Shown here: one piece after another, positions 1-7,183 of the stretch
Layout of the letters: the number at the start of each line of letters is the position of its first letter
How positions within the stretch are numbered: position 1 is the first letter of the stretch
NCBI GenBank assembly: GCA_913053815.1
Contig: CAJXGK010000046.1
Span: 1-10,338 of the forward strand
DNA: 10,338 nt
Direction of reading: 5' to 3'
From: an uncultured Rhodanobacteraceae bacterium
Lineage (GTDB): Bacteria > Pseudomonadota > Gammaproteobacteria > Xanthomonadales > Rhodanobacteraceae
Made by a program: the position numbers and the translations under genes
Notes under the pieces: model-generated
Seen by the model: the letters and a program-made list of their open reading frames with translations, nothing else
Databases searched by the model: none
What the model was told of the DNA's origin: nothing

Positions 1-27
1 GGCCGTGGTTTGCGATGCCCTTGTCTG

Positions 28-56
28 GTCATCCCGGGCGACGACCCGGGATCCAG
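28..56 (+). repeat. REP-like hairpin repeat, copy 1
   Basis: The stretch begins GTCATCCCGGG and ends CCCGGGATCCAG. It forms an 8-bp perfect stem (31-38 with 45-52) with a 6-nt loop. The GTCAT...ATCCAG frame is shared with the copy at 143-169, which lies in the opposite orientation. This type of short GTCATtCCCG...CGGGaATCCAG element is common between genes in many beta- and gammaproteobacteria. Its specific class is inferred from the pattern alone. Confidence 0.7.
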
Positions 57-142
57 TATGCAGTCGTCGCAGCGAGATGGCATGCCAGCTACAAGACAAT
101 CAAACAACTACGAATGCCCACTCCGTGGTCATGTCTTCTTTA

Positions 143-169
143 CTGGATTCCCGCCTGCGCGGGAATGAC
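143..169 (-). repeat. REP-like hairpin repeat, copy 2 (inverted)
   Basis: Read on the minus strand it begins GTCATTCCCGC and ends GCGGGAATCCAG. It has an 8-bp perfect stem (147-154 with 159-166) and a 4-nt loop. Its core fits ATTCCC-N8-GGGAAT, the pattern known from Neisseria dRS3 elements and from REP-like repeats of other proteobacteria. It faces copy 1, and 86 bp separate the two, as in BIME-style pairs. It is the first strong hairpin downstream of fliK and could protect or attenuate the 3' end of the transcript, but that is inference. Confidence 0.75.
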
Positions 170-269
170 AATAAGGGGGCGGGCCGGTAGATTCCCGTCT
201 GACAACGATGAGGAGGCGCATGCTTAAGGCCCGCGGCGCGGAATCACCAGCCAGCGGCTATGACCTGGG

Positions 270-1568
270 TCAGGCAAAATCGTCAAACAGACCTAGCCCA
301 TGCCGACTCAGGCCGGACACAGCGATATCTCCTAATTCATCGACATCCCGGTTACTCTTGCCTGCTGTGGGCCAAGCTGGGGAAGCCTGCGACTGCCCGT
401 AGGAGACCTGGGTATCGCCAAGGTTCAACCCTTGCTGAGCCAACATACCGCCGAGCTGGGCCAAAGCATCCTGGACGGCACCAGCCGCCGCCGGATGCTG
501 TACAACGAAAGCGACATTCACGAGTTGCTGTTGCAATTGAATATGTACATCGAGACTCCCGAGTCGTTGCGGATATAGGCGCAGGCGCACCTGTCGCATA
601 GCACCTCGGGCCATCCAGGCAACTTCGTTACCCAAGGCTGTATTCCATCCTGTAGAACCGGCATACAGATTGGCCAGCGCATTGGAAAAATTATTGGTAG
701 CGGTGACTGTCGGCAACACCGAAGTAGCGGTAGGCGTTATGGACAAGCCGATCGGACTGCCCACCCAACCCGGTGATACCCCTTGTTTAAAGTCGGCTCC
801 GGCTTGACCCTGATCCTTGCCTCCTCGACGACCTACAAGGGTGGCCAAATTTTGCGTGAACAGACTCTTCAACAATGTTGTGGAAGGATCTTTGGAAGAC
901 GCCGTCAACTTGATTGTGTCAGTCCCTTGCTGATCTGGTTTACTGGTCAAGGTCTTGGCAGCACCTCCGTGATCCAGTAATACCGCCGGGCTACCCAGAG
1001 CCATATCTATCCGCTTGCCAATAAGCTTGGCAGCACCTCCGTGCTCCGGTAATACCGCCGGGCTACCCAGAACCGTATCTATCCGCTTACCGATAAGCTT
1101 AGTATCACCACCTGGGCTTTCCGGCAACAAGCTGCCGGGCTGGCCGGACGGACCCGGCACGATCCTGCCCTCCTTGGCAAGTCGCTGTAACTGAGCTTTG
1201 CCCACCGCCCCGTTGGGGCGGGAAGAAGCTACGGACACCTGCGGCGCAGCAAGCAACACATTCGCCGCCTGGGCGGCTGCCTTGGAATCCTTGGAAGCCG
1301 TTTTCGACTTGTCTTTGCCCTGCTCTACGCTAGAGTCAACAGACGGGCTCTTAGCGGCAACCTTGGCGGCCGGATCCGGGGCAGTCTTCGCCTTAGTACC
1401 ACGGTCTACCTCAGTACCGCTGCGCCGGGCCAGCACACCGGCAAATACCGTTCCAGCCACTGCCGGTCCCGTCCTCTGGGAATGGGAGTGGACGTCATCA
1501 TTCTGCCGAGCAGCACCGCTATTGGGGTTGATGGAAACACGGGTAATCGGCAACGGGGCAGCAGGCAT
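270..1568 (-). CDS. fliK: Flagellar hook-length control protein FliK
   Basis: A secreted ruler protein. It measures the hook during export and switches the FlhB export gate from hook to filament substrates. The protein has 432 residues. Residues 1-300 are a low-complexity, Ala/Ser/Gly/Lys-rich, poorly conserved region, as is usual for the FliK N-terminus and linker. Residues about 305-395 form the conserved C-terminal hook domain, with the family pattern LYPQRLGSLDVHIQL at 331-345. The end, GLFDDFA, resembles other FliK tails. The linker carries two tandem 24-residue units at 157-204 (see repeat at 954-1100). The ATG at 1568 is the earliest possible start because an in-frame stop lies two codons upstream; no strong Shine-Dalgarno is seen before it. 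The gene sits 52 bp after fliJ, with a possible sigma-54 promoter of its own in the gap. The call rests on the C-terminal domain and position and is secure. Confidence 0.93.
   Translation of the reverse strand: MPAAPLPITRVSINPNSGAARQNDDVHSHSQRTGPAVAGTVFAGVLARRSGTEVDRGTKAKTAPDPAAKVAAKSPSVDSSVEQGKDKSKTASKDSKAAAQAANVLLAAPQVSVASSRPNGAVGKAQLQRLAKEGRIVPGPSGQPGSLLPESPGGDTKLIGKRIDTVLGSPAVLPEHGGAAKLIGKRIDMALGSPAVLLDHGGAAKTLTSKPDQQGTDTIKLTASSKDPSTTLLKSLFTQNLATLVGRRGGKDQGQAGADFKQGVSPGWVGSPIGLSITPTATSVLPTVTATNNFSNALANLYAGSTGWNTALGNEVAWMARGAMRQVRLRLYPQRLGSLDVHIQLQQQLVNVAFVVQHPAAAGAVQDALAQLGGMLAQQGLNLGDTQVSYGQSQASPAWPTAGKSNRDVDELGDIAVSGLSRHGLGLFDDFA
954..1100 (-). repeat. 72-bp in-frame tandem repeat inside fliK
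   Basis: Two adjacent 72-bp units (957-1028 and 1029-1100, with 3 more matching bases at 954-956) differ at only 6 of 72 positions by direct comparison. They encode two 24-residue units starting KLIGKRID and ending HGGAA, identical at 20 of 24 residues. A third, diverged unit is suggested just upstream in the protein (LLPESPGGDTK against AVLPEHGGAAK). The period is a multiple of three, so the frame is kept and the linker grows by 24 residues per unit. Confidence 0.9.
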
Positions 1569-1603
1569 CGGCTATCAATGATCAGCGGGGTAGCCAGGAT
1601 CAA

Positions 1604-1619
1604 TACAGGATTCGTGCCA
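1604..1619 (-). promoter_or_regulatory. Candidate sigma-54 promoter for fliK
   Basis: The minus-strand site is TGGCACGAATCCTGTA. The -24 half, TGGCACG, is a perfect match to the sigma-54 consensus (TGGCACG-N4-TTGCW). The -12 half, CTGTA, departs from it and has GT where GC is expected. The site begins two bases after the fliJ stop codon. Its -12 element is 37 nt upstream of the fliK ATG, nearly the same distance as at fliE and fleS. In Pseudomonas aeruginosa fliK is reported to be a late, FleR-dependent gene, so a separate promoter is plausible. Confidence 0.5.
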
Positions 1620-1620
1620 G

Positions 1621-2058
1621 TCATTCAGTCATGCGGGGCTTGCGTAGTGACAACTCGTCGAGCATCGCTTGCTCGGTCCGCTCACTGGCCCAGCGGGCTT
1701 CATCAGAGTGCCGCTCACAGACCCGATCCAGCACCTTGGCCTGGGCCCGCTCATTCCGCCACGCCTGCTCCACGCAACGATGTTCGTGGCGGGTTTTTTC
1801 CAGTAGATCGCGTTGGTAGATGATGGCTTCCTCGATCCTACGAATAAAATTGCGCCGGTTCAAGATCGCCTGCATATTGCCAAGGGTTGTGGGGTCGGCG
1901 GTACAAGTATAATCGGTGTGAAACTGTTTCAGTTGGATCAAACGTTGCTCCATGTCGGCGACGACCTGCTGTGACGAAGCAACCCGTTGCAGGGCCTTTT
2001 CGGCCTTTTGTTCAGCCATCTCTGAAGCCCGCACCAGACCGCGATCTCCACGACTCAT
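1621..2058 (-). CDS. fliJ: Flagellar export protein FliJ
   Basis: A small cytoplasmic protein of the flagellar export apparatus. In the known complex it forms a coiled coil that fits into the centre of the FliI hexamer, contacts FlhA and recycles export chaperones. It has 145 residues, close to the usual 147. It is almost wholly charged and helical: two long helical stretches (about residues 8-50 and 70-140) joined by a short turn, with no membrane segment. The segment [20 protein letters not shown] matches the conserved second helix of enterobacterial FliJ. Its ATG overlaps the fliI stop codon (ATGA, 4 bp), which suggests translational coupling. A GGGGAG motif lies a few bases upstream. Confidence 0.92.
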   Translation of the reverse strand: MSRGDRGLVRASEMAEQKAEKALQRVASSQQVVADMEQRLIQLKQFHTDYTCTADPTTLGNMQAILNRRNFIRRIEEAIIYQRDLLEKTRHEHRCVEQAWRNERAQAKVLDRVCERHSDEARWASERTEQAMLDELSLRKPRMTE

Positions 2059-3443
2059 GCGACACTCCCCGGCTCATCCGGCCGCTGCAGCACCTGCTCC
2101 AGTGCCGCGGCAGATTGCTGGTAATCCACCGGTGCATCCACATCCTGTTGTAAAAACGCTGACAGCTGTGGCCAGTAGGCAATGGCCTCATCCACCCGGG
2201 GATCACTACCACGTTGATAGGCCCCCACGGTAATCAGGTCACGCTGCTGGCTGTAGGCCGAATAGAGTTGCCGAAACCTGCGGGCCAGATCGAGTCGACC
2301 TGCTTCGACCACGGCCGGCATGACGCGACTGATCGAGGCTTCGATATCGATCGCCGGGAAGTGGCCGGATTCGGCCAGATCCCGCGATAGCACGATATGG
2401 CCATCCAGAATGGCCCGCGCCGAATCAGCAATGGGATCGTGTCGGTAATCATCCCCTTCGGTCAACACTGTGTAAAAGGCCGTGATCGAACCCCCTCCCT
2501 GGATACCGTTACCAGCCCGCTCGACCAGCGCCGGCATCCGCGCAAACACCGAAGGAGGGTAGCCCTTGGTCGCCGGAGGTTCACCAATGGCCAGGGCAAT
2601 TTCACGCTGCGCCTGGGCAAAGCGAGTCAGCGAATCCATCAGCAACAGCACCTTTAAACCCCGGTCACGAAAATATTCCGCGATGGCCGTGGCATACCAT
2701 GCGCCGCGCAGTCGCATCAGCGGCGGATGGTCGGCCGGCGTCGCCACCACCACGGCCCGACGCATACCCTCCTTGCCGAGAATCTGCTCAACAAATTCTT
2801 TCACCTCACGGCCCCGTTCGCCGATCAAACCCACAATGATCACATCGGCCTCAGTAAATCGAGTCATCATGCCCAACAAGATTGACTTGCCGACGCCGGA
2901 TCCGGCAAACAAGCCCAGTCGCTGGCCACGGCCCACCGTAAGCAGGGCGTTGATCGAGCGCACCCCGACATCCAGGGGTTCAGTAATCGGGGTACGCAAC
3001 ATCGGGTTGATGGTCGATCCTTCGAGCCGGACTTCGTCCCGGACATGCAGCGGCCCGTAGCCATCCAACGGCCGACCCGCACCGTCGACCACCCGACCCA
3101 GCAGGTTCTCACCGACCCGGGCTTCTGAACCACCTTCTACCGGCGTGACCCGGGCATTAGGAAGCAGACCGCGCATTTCTCCTGTGGGCATCAGAAACAG
3201 CCGGTCTCCGGAAAATCCCACCACCTCGGTTTCAATCTGCGTACCGGAGGCATCCTGAACTTCGCAACGCCCTCCCAACGGAGCTTCGCAACCGACCGCT
3301 TCCAGGGTCAGGCCGACAACCCGCCGTAAGGTCCCCGCTGCCCGCAGTGGCGCCACCCCATGCAGTGCTTCCATGCGCTGGCCAAGCTGGCGGTGCCAAA
3401 GCTGCCGCCGCGCTGCGCTTAATCGTTCAATATAAGTGTTCAC
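2055..3443 (-). CDS. fliI: Flagellum-specific export ATPase FliI
   Basis: The hexameric ATPase of the flagellar type III export apparatus, related to the F1 beta subunit, which helps deliver and unfold export substrates at the membrane gate. The 462 residues match family length. Visible motifs are Walker A AGSGVGKS at 180-187, the GERGREV motif with the catalytic Glu209, Walker B LLLMD at 266-270, and the ATPase signature region around 325-375 with the likely arginine finger in [16 protein letters not shown]. The N-terminal beta-barrel part covers roughly residues 30-105. The start is GTG, three bases after the fliH stop; no in-frame start lies further upstream and the Shine-Dalgarno is weak, so translation probably depends on coupling to fliH. 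See the repeat at 3447-3472 for a likely recent change at this junction. Confidence 0.97.
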   Translation of the reverse strand: MNTYIERLSAARRQLWHRQLGQRMEALHGVAPLRAAGTLRRVVGLTLEAVGCEAPLGGRCEVQDASGTQIETEVVGFSGDRLFLMPTGEMRGLLPNARVTPVEGGSEARVGENLLGRVVDGAGRPLDGYGPLHVRDEVRLEGSTINPMLRTPITEPLDVGVRSINALLTVGRGQRLGLFAGSGVGKSILLGMMTRFTEADVIIVGLIGERGREVKEFVEQILGKEGMRRAVVVATPADHPPLMRLRGAWYATAIAEYFRDRGLKVLLLMDSLTRFAQAQREIALAIGEPPATKGYPPSVFARMPALVERAGNGIQGGGSITAFYTVLTEGDDYRHDPIADSARAILDGHIVLSRDLAESGHFPAIDIEASISRVMPAVVEAGRLDLARRFRQLYSAYSQQRDLITVGAYQRGSDPRVDEAIAYWPQLSAFLQQDVDAPVDYQQSAAALEQVLQRPDEPGSVA

Positions 3444-3446
3444 GAT

Positions 3447-3472
3447 TCAGGTACCGTTCTCAGGTACCGTTC
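3447..3472 (-). repeat. Perfect 13-bp tandem duplication at the fliH 3' end
   Basis: The plus-strand unit TCAGGTACCGTTC occurs twice with no gap (3447-3459 and 3460-3472). Thirteen is not a multiple of three, so the second copy shifts the reading frame. The current FliH ends ...RTVPENGT. With one unit removed it would end ...RTVPES, with its TGA at 3442-3440 overlapping the fliI start as GTGA. This reads as a recent slippage duplication tolerated because it lies in the last codons. Confidence 0.92.
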
Positions 3473-4094
3473 GATCCGCGTCGCGAGAACCACCCCATAT
3501 GGCATGCACGACTGCACCAATCCGTTTGTCCAGCCGCGCATCCACTTCGGAATGTTCACCCTGCACCACACACCCCCCCCGCTCAAGCAAGGGATCTTCC
3601 TCGATACTCCAGCCGGAATGACCCTCGCCATGCTGCAGAACCTCACGCACCAATACGGCATCGTCGGGATGCAAACGCACCCGCAAACAACGCGAGGCGG
3701 CAGGCAATACCACCAAGGCCTCACGTACCACCGCGATGATCTCATCGGGCTGGGTGCGCAGCTCACGCCGAATCAACTGCTTGGCCATGGCAATGGTCAT
3801 CTCCACCAGCTGTCCTTCAAGCTCGTCATCGAGGTCTTCGAGTGGTTGGGCCAGACGGTCCAGCAGTCCTTCGATCTCACCCAGGCGCTGCTGTAGTGCT
3901 TCTTGAGCCTGGGCCCGGCCCTCGGCCAAGCCTCGCGCAAAACCCTCATCGTGAGCCTGCTGTTCCAGAGCCTCGATGTGCTGCACCGTATTGGCGCTGC
4001 CCGGGCCACGCCCGACATCCGGACTCAGCTCGGGTTGCCGCCAACGCTCGGCCCCGGTAACCGATTCGCGTACGAGAATAGAAGTCGTTGTCAT
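3447..4094 (-). CDS. fliH: Flagellar assembly protein FliH (FliI regulator)
   Basis: A cytoplasmic partner of the FliI ATPase. It dimerises, restrains FliI until it reaches the export gate, and links the ATPase to FlhA and to FliN of the C ring. It has 215 residues. Residues 1-40 are variable and contain Trp18 in an ERWRQPEL context, comparable with the N-terminal tryptophans that contact FlhA in enterobacteria. Residues 40-100 are a charged helical stalk with the family's small-residue pattern GFARGLAEG (51-59). The FliI-binding C-terminal domain spans about 100-205, including LRVRLHPDD and the ERGGC/VDARLD region. The ATG is 9 bp after the fliG stop. The codons for Arg172-Gly174 contain a run of eight G. 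The last residues are altered by the 13-bp duplication. The call is secure from its position and C-terminal domain. Confidence 0.93.
   Translation of the reverse strand: MTTTSILVRESVTGAERWRQPELSPDVGRGPGSANTVQHIEALEQQAHDEGFARGLAEGRAQAQEALQQRLGEIEGLLDRLAQPLEDLDDELEGQLVEMTIAMAKQLIRRELRTQPDEIIAVVREALVVLPAASRCLRVRLHPDDAVLVREVLQHGEGHSGWSIEEDPLLERGGCVVQGEHSEVDARLDKRIGAVVHAIWGGSRDADRTVPENGT
3573..3580 (-). repeat. G8 homopolymer tract in fliH
   Basis: Eight C on the plus strand (eight G in the coding strand) cover the codons for Arg172-Gly173-Gly174 of FliH. A one-base slip would shift the frame about 42 residues before the end and destroy the FliI-binding domain. The frame is intact in this sequence. 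Confidence 0.85.
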
Positions 4095-4103
4095 GGCCCC
4101 ACT

Positions 4104-5114
4104 CTAGACGAAATCCTCACCTTCGCCACCAAGACTGATCTGCCCGGCGTCAGCAAGTTTACGGGCAATGCCCAGAATTTCCTTCTGCGCCGCATCGACC
4201 TCGCTGACCCGAACCGGGCCTTTCACTTCCAGATCGTCACGCAACATGTCTGCGGCACGCTTGGACATATTGGCGAAAATCTTTTCACTGAGTTTCGGAT
4301 CAGCACCTTTCAGCGCCACCACCAGGCGCTCACCGGGAAGATCGCGCAGCAAGGTCTGCATGCTCCGATCTTCCATCTTGGCCAGATCGTCGAACACAAA
4401 CATCAGTTCCTGAATTCGATTGCCAAGCGTCTCATCCACCTCGTGAATCGAGGCCATCAGCAGGTTTTCACGAGTCGTTTCCATGGCATTAAGAATATTC
4501 GCGGCCGCCTTGACGCCGCCGACCTTGGAAGACTTGAACTTGCTGACGTTACCGGAAAACTGTCGTTCCATGACCTCATCAAGTTCATGCAAGGCATGCG
4601 GCTGAATCCCGTCCAGGGTCGCCACCCGCATGATCACGTCAGCACGGATTTGCTCCGGCATATAGCCCAGGATATCCCCAACCTGGTCGGGTTCCAGATG
4701 CGCGAGAATGATGGCGATGATTTGGGGATGCTCCTGGCCGATCATTTCGGCCACGGCACGCGCTTCCATCCATTTCAGCGACTCCAGGCCCTTGGCGCTG
4801 CGCCCCAGCAGAATTCGGTCAATCAGCGCCGTAGCGCGCTCTTCCCCCAGCGCATTCATCAACACCTTGCGCACGTAGTCCTCGCTGTCGGTATCGATAC
4901 CCGCCTGTTGTGACAGGGTGGCGTTGAGCTCATCCAGAACAATCTCGACCCGGCCGCGCTCCAACCCTTTCATGGAAGCCATTGCGCTGCCCAGCGCTTG
5001 CACCTCGCTGGGCTGCAGATGACGTAATACCTCAGCGGCATTTTGCTCACCGAGTGCCAGCATCAGCACCGCGGCACGCTCTGAGCCAGGCATTTTCTCT
5101 GCCCTATCAGCCAT
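4104..5114 (-). CDS. fliG: Flagellar motor switch protein FliG
   Basis: The rotor protein that binds FliF, carries FliM, and receives torque from the MotA stator. The start chosen is the ATG at 5114, giving 336 residues (P. aeruginosa FliG has about 338). An upstream in-frame ATG at 5237 would add 41 residues coded inside fliF that do not look like FliG. The ATG overlaps the fliF stop by 8 bp. The N-terminal FliF-binding domain covers about 1-100, the middle domain carries EHPQ at 128-131, GG at 199-200 marks the hinge, and the FliM-binding MFVF motif is at 238-241. The C-terminal torque helix keeps the key charges Lys269, Arg286, Asp293, Asp294 and Arg302, matching E. coli 264, 281, 288, 289 and 297 at a constant offset of 5. 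Confidence 0.97.
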   Translation of the reverse strand: MADRAEKMPGSERAAVLMLALGEQNAAEVLRHLQPSEVQALGSAMASMKGLERGRVEIVLDELNATLSQQAGIDTDSEDYVRKVLMNALGEERATALIDRILLGRSAKGLESLKWMEARAVAEMIGQEHPQIIAIILAHLEPDQVGDILGYMPEQIRADVIMRVATLDGIQPHALHELDEVMERQFSGNVSKFKSSKVGGVKAAANILNAMETTRENLLMASIHEVDETLGNRIQELMFVFDDLAKMEDRSMQTLLRDLPGERLVVALKGADPKLSEKIFANMSKRAADMLRDDLEVKGPVRVSEVDAAQKEILGIARKLADAGQISLGGEGEDFV

Positions 5115-6798
5115 CTTCAGCCACCCAGCCCTGTACGACCTGGGCAACCTGGCGAGGGTCCTGAGAAGCCGTACGCTGGGCCAAAGCAAGCTTCTGCTCA
5201 TAGCCCATGGCCGCCTCTGAAGGCTTACCGCTATCACCCAGGCTCAGTTGATCAGCGGCCGGCTCAGCCCGCGCCGCGATCAGCGCGGACGAGCCCTGGT
5301 TACGAGATTCAGAATTGCCTCGCAGCAGACTTTTTAGTAAGGGCCGTAATACCGCCAGAATCAACACCAGCATCAGTATCGCGCCGATGACAAGCTTAAA
5401 CAGGCCGCGAAACCCGGGGGTATCCCAAAACGGCGTCGGGTGTGACACTGGGGGCACCATGGGGATTGATTGAAAAGCCGCATTGATCACACTTACCACA
5501 TCGCCACGAGCCGCGTTGAAGCCCACTGCGTTCTTGACCAGCGTAGTGATTTGCGCCAATTCCTTAACACTGTAGGGCTTGGCCTGCAGCTTACCGCCCT
5601 TGCCCGGGACCATCCGGTCATCAAGTAATACCGCAACACTTAGGTGAGTGATATCGCCAATCGCATCACGCACATGACTGATAGTGCGGTCCAGATCATA
5701 ATTCCGTGTTGCCGTGCTGGAAATATTCACCGGCTGCAAACGTGCCGCCGAACTACTGCGGGCGGGAGTCGGTGCGGTGCCCGCAACAGGCTTGGCCGCA
5801 GTGGCCTGCACCGGGGTCACCGGCGGCTGATTACTAAGCGCCCCAGGAACCCCCCCCGATGCCGCACTGGCCAGCTCTCGGTGACGGCTGGTCTGTTCGC
5901 TGCGCAAGGCCGGTTTTTTACCATTGTAGGTCTCGCTGGTCTTCTCCGTCTGGGTGAAATCGAGATTGGCTACCACCTGAGCCCGTACATGACGAGCGCC
6001 GACAATCGGGGTCAGAATTGCCACAATCCGCCGGGCATAATTGTTTTCCACCATCTGGGCTATCCGAAACCGCCGATCAGCTTGGGCGGCCACTCCGTTT
6101 GGCGAACCGTTGGTCAACAAATTGCCGCTCTGATCAACTACCGATACGTGCCTGGCATCCAGGCCGGGCACACTGGAGGCAACCAAATGCACGATGGCGG
6201 TCACCTGGCCGGGACTCAAGCTTCGGCCGGCATATAGCGTAACCACCACCGACGCGCTAGCCGGCTGACGATCGCGCAGAAAAGCCGAAGATTCCGGCAT
6301 GGCCAAATGGACTCGTGCCGCACTCACCGATTGCAAGCTGGCAATGGTGCTGTCCAGATCACTCTCCAGGTTGGCCTGGTAACGCATCCGTTCGGCAAAA
6401 TCACTCAAGCCGAACGTGGAGCCGGAACTGGCCGCCGCACCGGCCCGCAGACTCACGTTGCCACGCGGCAGACCTTGTGCGGCAAGTTTCATTCGCACCG
6501 CGGCCAGATCCCCGCTGGGGATCAGCACGGAATGACCGTCCGGGCCGATGCGGTAAGGTTCACCCAAGCCATTCAAGGCCTGGGTGACCGCCATCGCATC
6601 CTTAGCACCGAGACCCCCAAATAGCAGTGAAAAATCGGGGGTGCGCATCCACAGTGCTAGGGAAATACCGATGGCTACCGCCGCAGCGATACCGATCAAT
6701 AGCATTAGCTGGCGGACCCCCGGCAGGGCACCCAGGCCGGACAAGCCGTTCAAGCGCGCGGAGGGTTTCGAAGGGAGAGAGGCTACGTCGGTACTCAT
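5107..6798 (-). CDS. fliF: Flagellar MS-ring protein FliF
   Basis: The inner-membrane protein whose multimer forms the MS ring, the base on which rod, rotor and export gate assemble. It has 563 residues, the family norm. One transmembrane helix lies at about 31-51 and a second at about 466-485, with a large periplasmic part between them. The YscJ/FliF-type ring-building region is at about 50-230, including ARVHLAMPES and ASASVVVTL, and the FliF C-terminal periplasmic region follows, with a Ser/Ala/Pro-rich linker around 310-350. The cytoplasmic tail ends DPRQVAQVVQGWVAEDG, the conserved FliG-binding peptide. The ATG at 6798 is 22 bp after fliE, with only a weak Shine-Dalgarno. The stop overlaps the fliG start. 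A run of eight G lies in the linker codons for Ser314-Val317. Confidence 0.97.
   Translation of the reverse strand: MSTDVASLPSKPSARLNGLSGLGALPGVRQLMLLIGIAAAVAIGISLALWMRTPDFSLLFGGLGAKDAMAVTQALNGLGEPYRIGPDGHSVLIPSGDLAAVRMKLAAQGLPRGNVSLRAGAAASSGSTFGLSDFAERMRYQANLESDLDSTIASLQSVSAARVHLAMPESSAFLRDRQPASASVVVTLYAGRSLSPGQVTAIVHLVASSVPGLDARHVSVVDQSGNLLTNGSPNGVAAQADRRFRIAQMVENNYARRIVAILTPIVGARHVRAQVVANLDFTQTEKTSETYNGKKPALRSEQTSRHRELASAASGGVPGALSNQPPVTPVQATAAKPVAGTAPTPARSSSAARLQPVNISSTATRNYDLDRTISHVRDAIGDITHLSVAVLLDDRMVPGKGGKLQAKPYSVKELAQITTLVKNAVGFNAARGDVVSVINAAFQSIPMVPPVSHPTPFWDTPGFRGLFKLVIGAILMLVLILAVLRPLLKSLLRGNSESRNQGSSALIAARAEPAADQLSLGDSGKPSEAAMGYEQKLALAQRTASQDPRQVAQVVQGWVAEDG
5850..5857 (-). repeat. 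G8 homopolymer tract in fliF
   Basis: Eight C on the plus strand (eight G in the coding strand) lie in the codons for Ser314-Gly-Gly-Val317, in the non-conserved periplasmic linker of FliF. The frame is intact here. A slip would truncate FliF before its second membrane helix and reduce expression of the coupled downstream genes. Confidence 0.85.
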
Positions 6799-6820
6799 GG
6801 CTCAAGGCACATTGGAGCTC

Positions 6821-7150
6821 TTACACGGACATGCTCATGATGTTTTTGTAGGCCTCGACCAACTTGTTGCGAACTTGGTTCATGGTCCGGAACGATAAGT
6901 CAGCCTTCTGCACGGCCAGCATCACCTGACTGAGATCGGTATTCGGAGCCCCTCGTTCGAATGCCGCGCTTAACTTGGCGGCCTGATTCTCGGTACCTTC
7001 CACACCTTGCACCGCCTGCTTCAGGACCGATGCAAATTCCTGCACCCCGGCCGATTGCTGCGAATTGGCCACAGGTGCCGTCGGCAGGCCGGCCTGGGCA
7101 CTCAAGGCCCGCATTTGCGCGAGCAGTCCGTTGACGTCTATGGGATTCAT
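6821..7150 (-). CDS. fliE: Flagellar hook-basal body protein FliE
   Basis: A small rod-junction protein exported through the flagellar system that joins the MS ring to the proximal rod. With the ATG at 7150 it has 109 residues, the same length as I recall for P. aeruginosa FliE. The conserved C-terminal half is clear: LSFRTMNQVRNKLVEAYKNI, then MSMSV at the end. There is no cleavable signal peptide, as expected for a type III export substrate. A GTG two codons upstream (7156) is in frame, but it falls on the Shine-Dalgarno itself, so the ATG is preferred. It is the first gene of the fliE-fliJ operon, behind a candidate sigma-54 promoter located in the end of fleR. Confidence 0.95.
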   Translation of the reverse strand: MNPIDVNGLLAQMRALSAQAGLPTAPVANSQQSAGVQEFASVLKQAVQGVEGTENQAAKLSAAFERGAPNTDLSQVMLAVQKADLSFRTMNQVRNKLVEAYKNIMSMSV

Positions 7151-7152
7151 GA

Positions 7153-7159
7153 CCACCTC
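7153..7159 (-). promoter_or_regulatory. Ribosome binding site of fliE
   Basis: GAGGTGG on the minus strand. The GAGG core is 5 nt before the ATG at 7150. This decides the start of fliE in favour of the ATG over the GTG at 7156, which overlaps this site. Confidence 0.7.
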
Positions 7160-7183
7160 ATCGTTAAGGGTTACGGATGTTGG

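Larger units (their letters stand above)
1..269. other. Non-coding stretch downstream of fliK
   Basis: No convincing gene is seen here on either strand. The short open frames on the plus strand run through two REP-like hairpins, and their peptides (such as LDSRLRGND or WIPACAGMT) are the usual false translations of such repeats. The stretch holds two inverted hairpin repeats (28-56 and 143-169) and a 10-bp palindrome, TGGCATGCCA, at 78-87. On the minus strand, downstream of fliK, neither hairpin is followed by a T tract, so no clear intrinsic terminator can be called. fliL/fliM, which often follow fliK, are not in this stretch; they could lie beyond the left edge or elsewhere. Confidence 0.7.

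Noticed and set aside
143..169. Rho-independent terminator after fliK
   Set aside because: The hairpin is strong, but no T tract follows on the minus strand, and the sequence fits a dispersed REP-like repeat better.
5..227. Small plus-strand open frames at the left edge
   Set aside because: They run through the REP-like hairpins and give the familiar false peptides (LDSRLRGND, WIPACAGMT types); no ribosome site or family resemblance is seen.
1564..1571. GCCGATGC on the minus strand at the fliK start, resembling a sigma-28 -10 element
   Set aside because: No TAAA-type -35 element at the right distance, and it overlaps the start codon.
1406..1624. Minus-strand frame starting ATGA over the fliJ stop, as a possible small gene or alternative fliK start
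   Set aside because: It is out of frame with fliK and shows no family features; the fliK frame is continuous without it.
3903..4913. Long plus-strand open frame of 336 codons opposite fliG/fliH
   Set aside because: It is antisense to clearly identified fliG and fliH; the composition is His/Phe/Gln-rich in the manner of a shadow frame and no domain is recognised.
5115..5237. Upstream ATG at 5237 as start of fliG
   Set aside because: The extra 41 residues are an out-of-frame reading of the fliF end and do not resemble the FliG N-terminus, whereas the ATG at 5114 gives normal length and a standard overlap.
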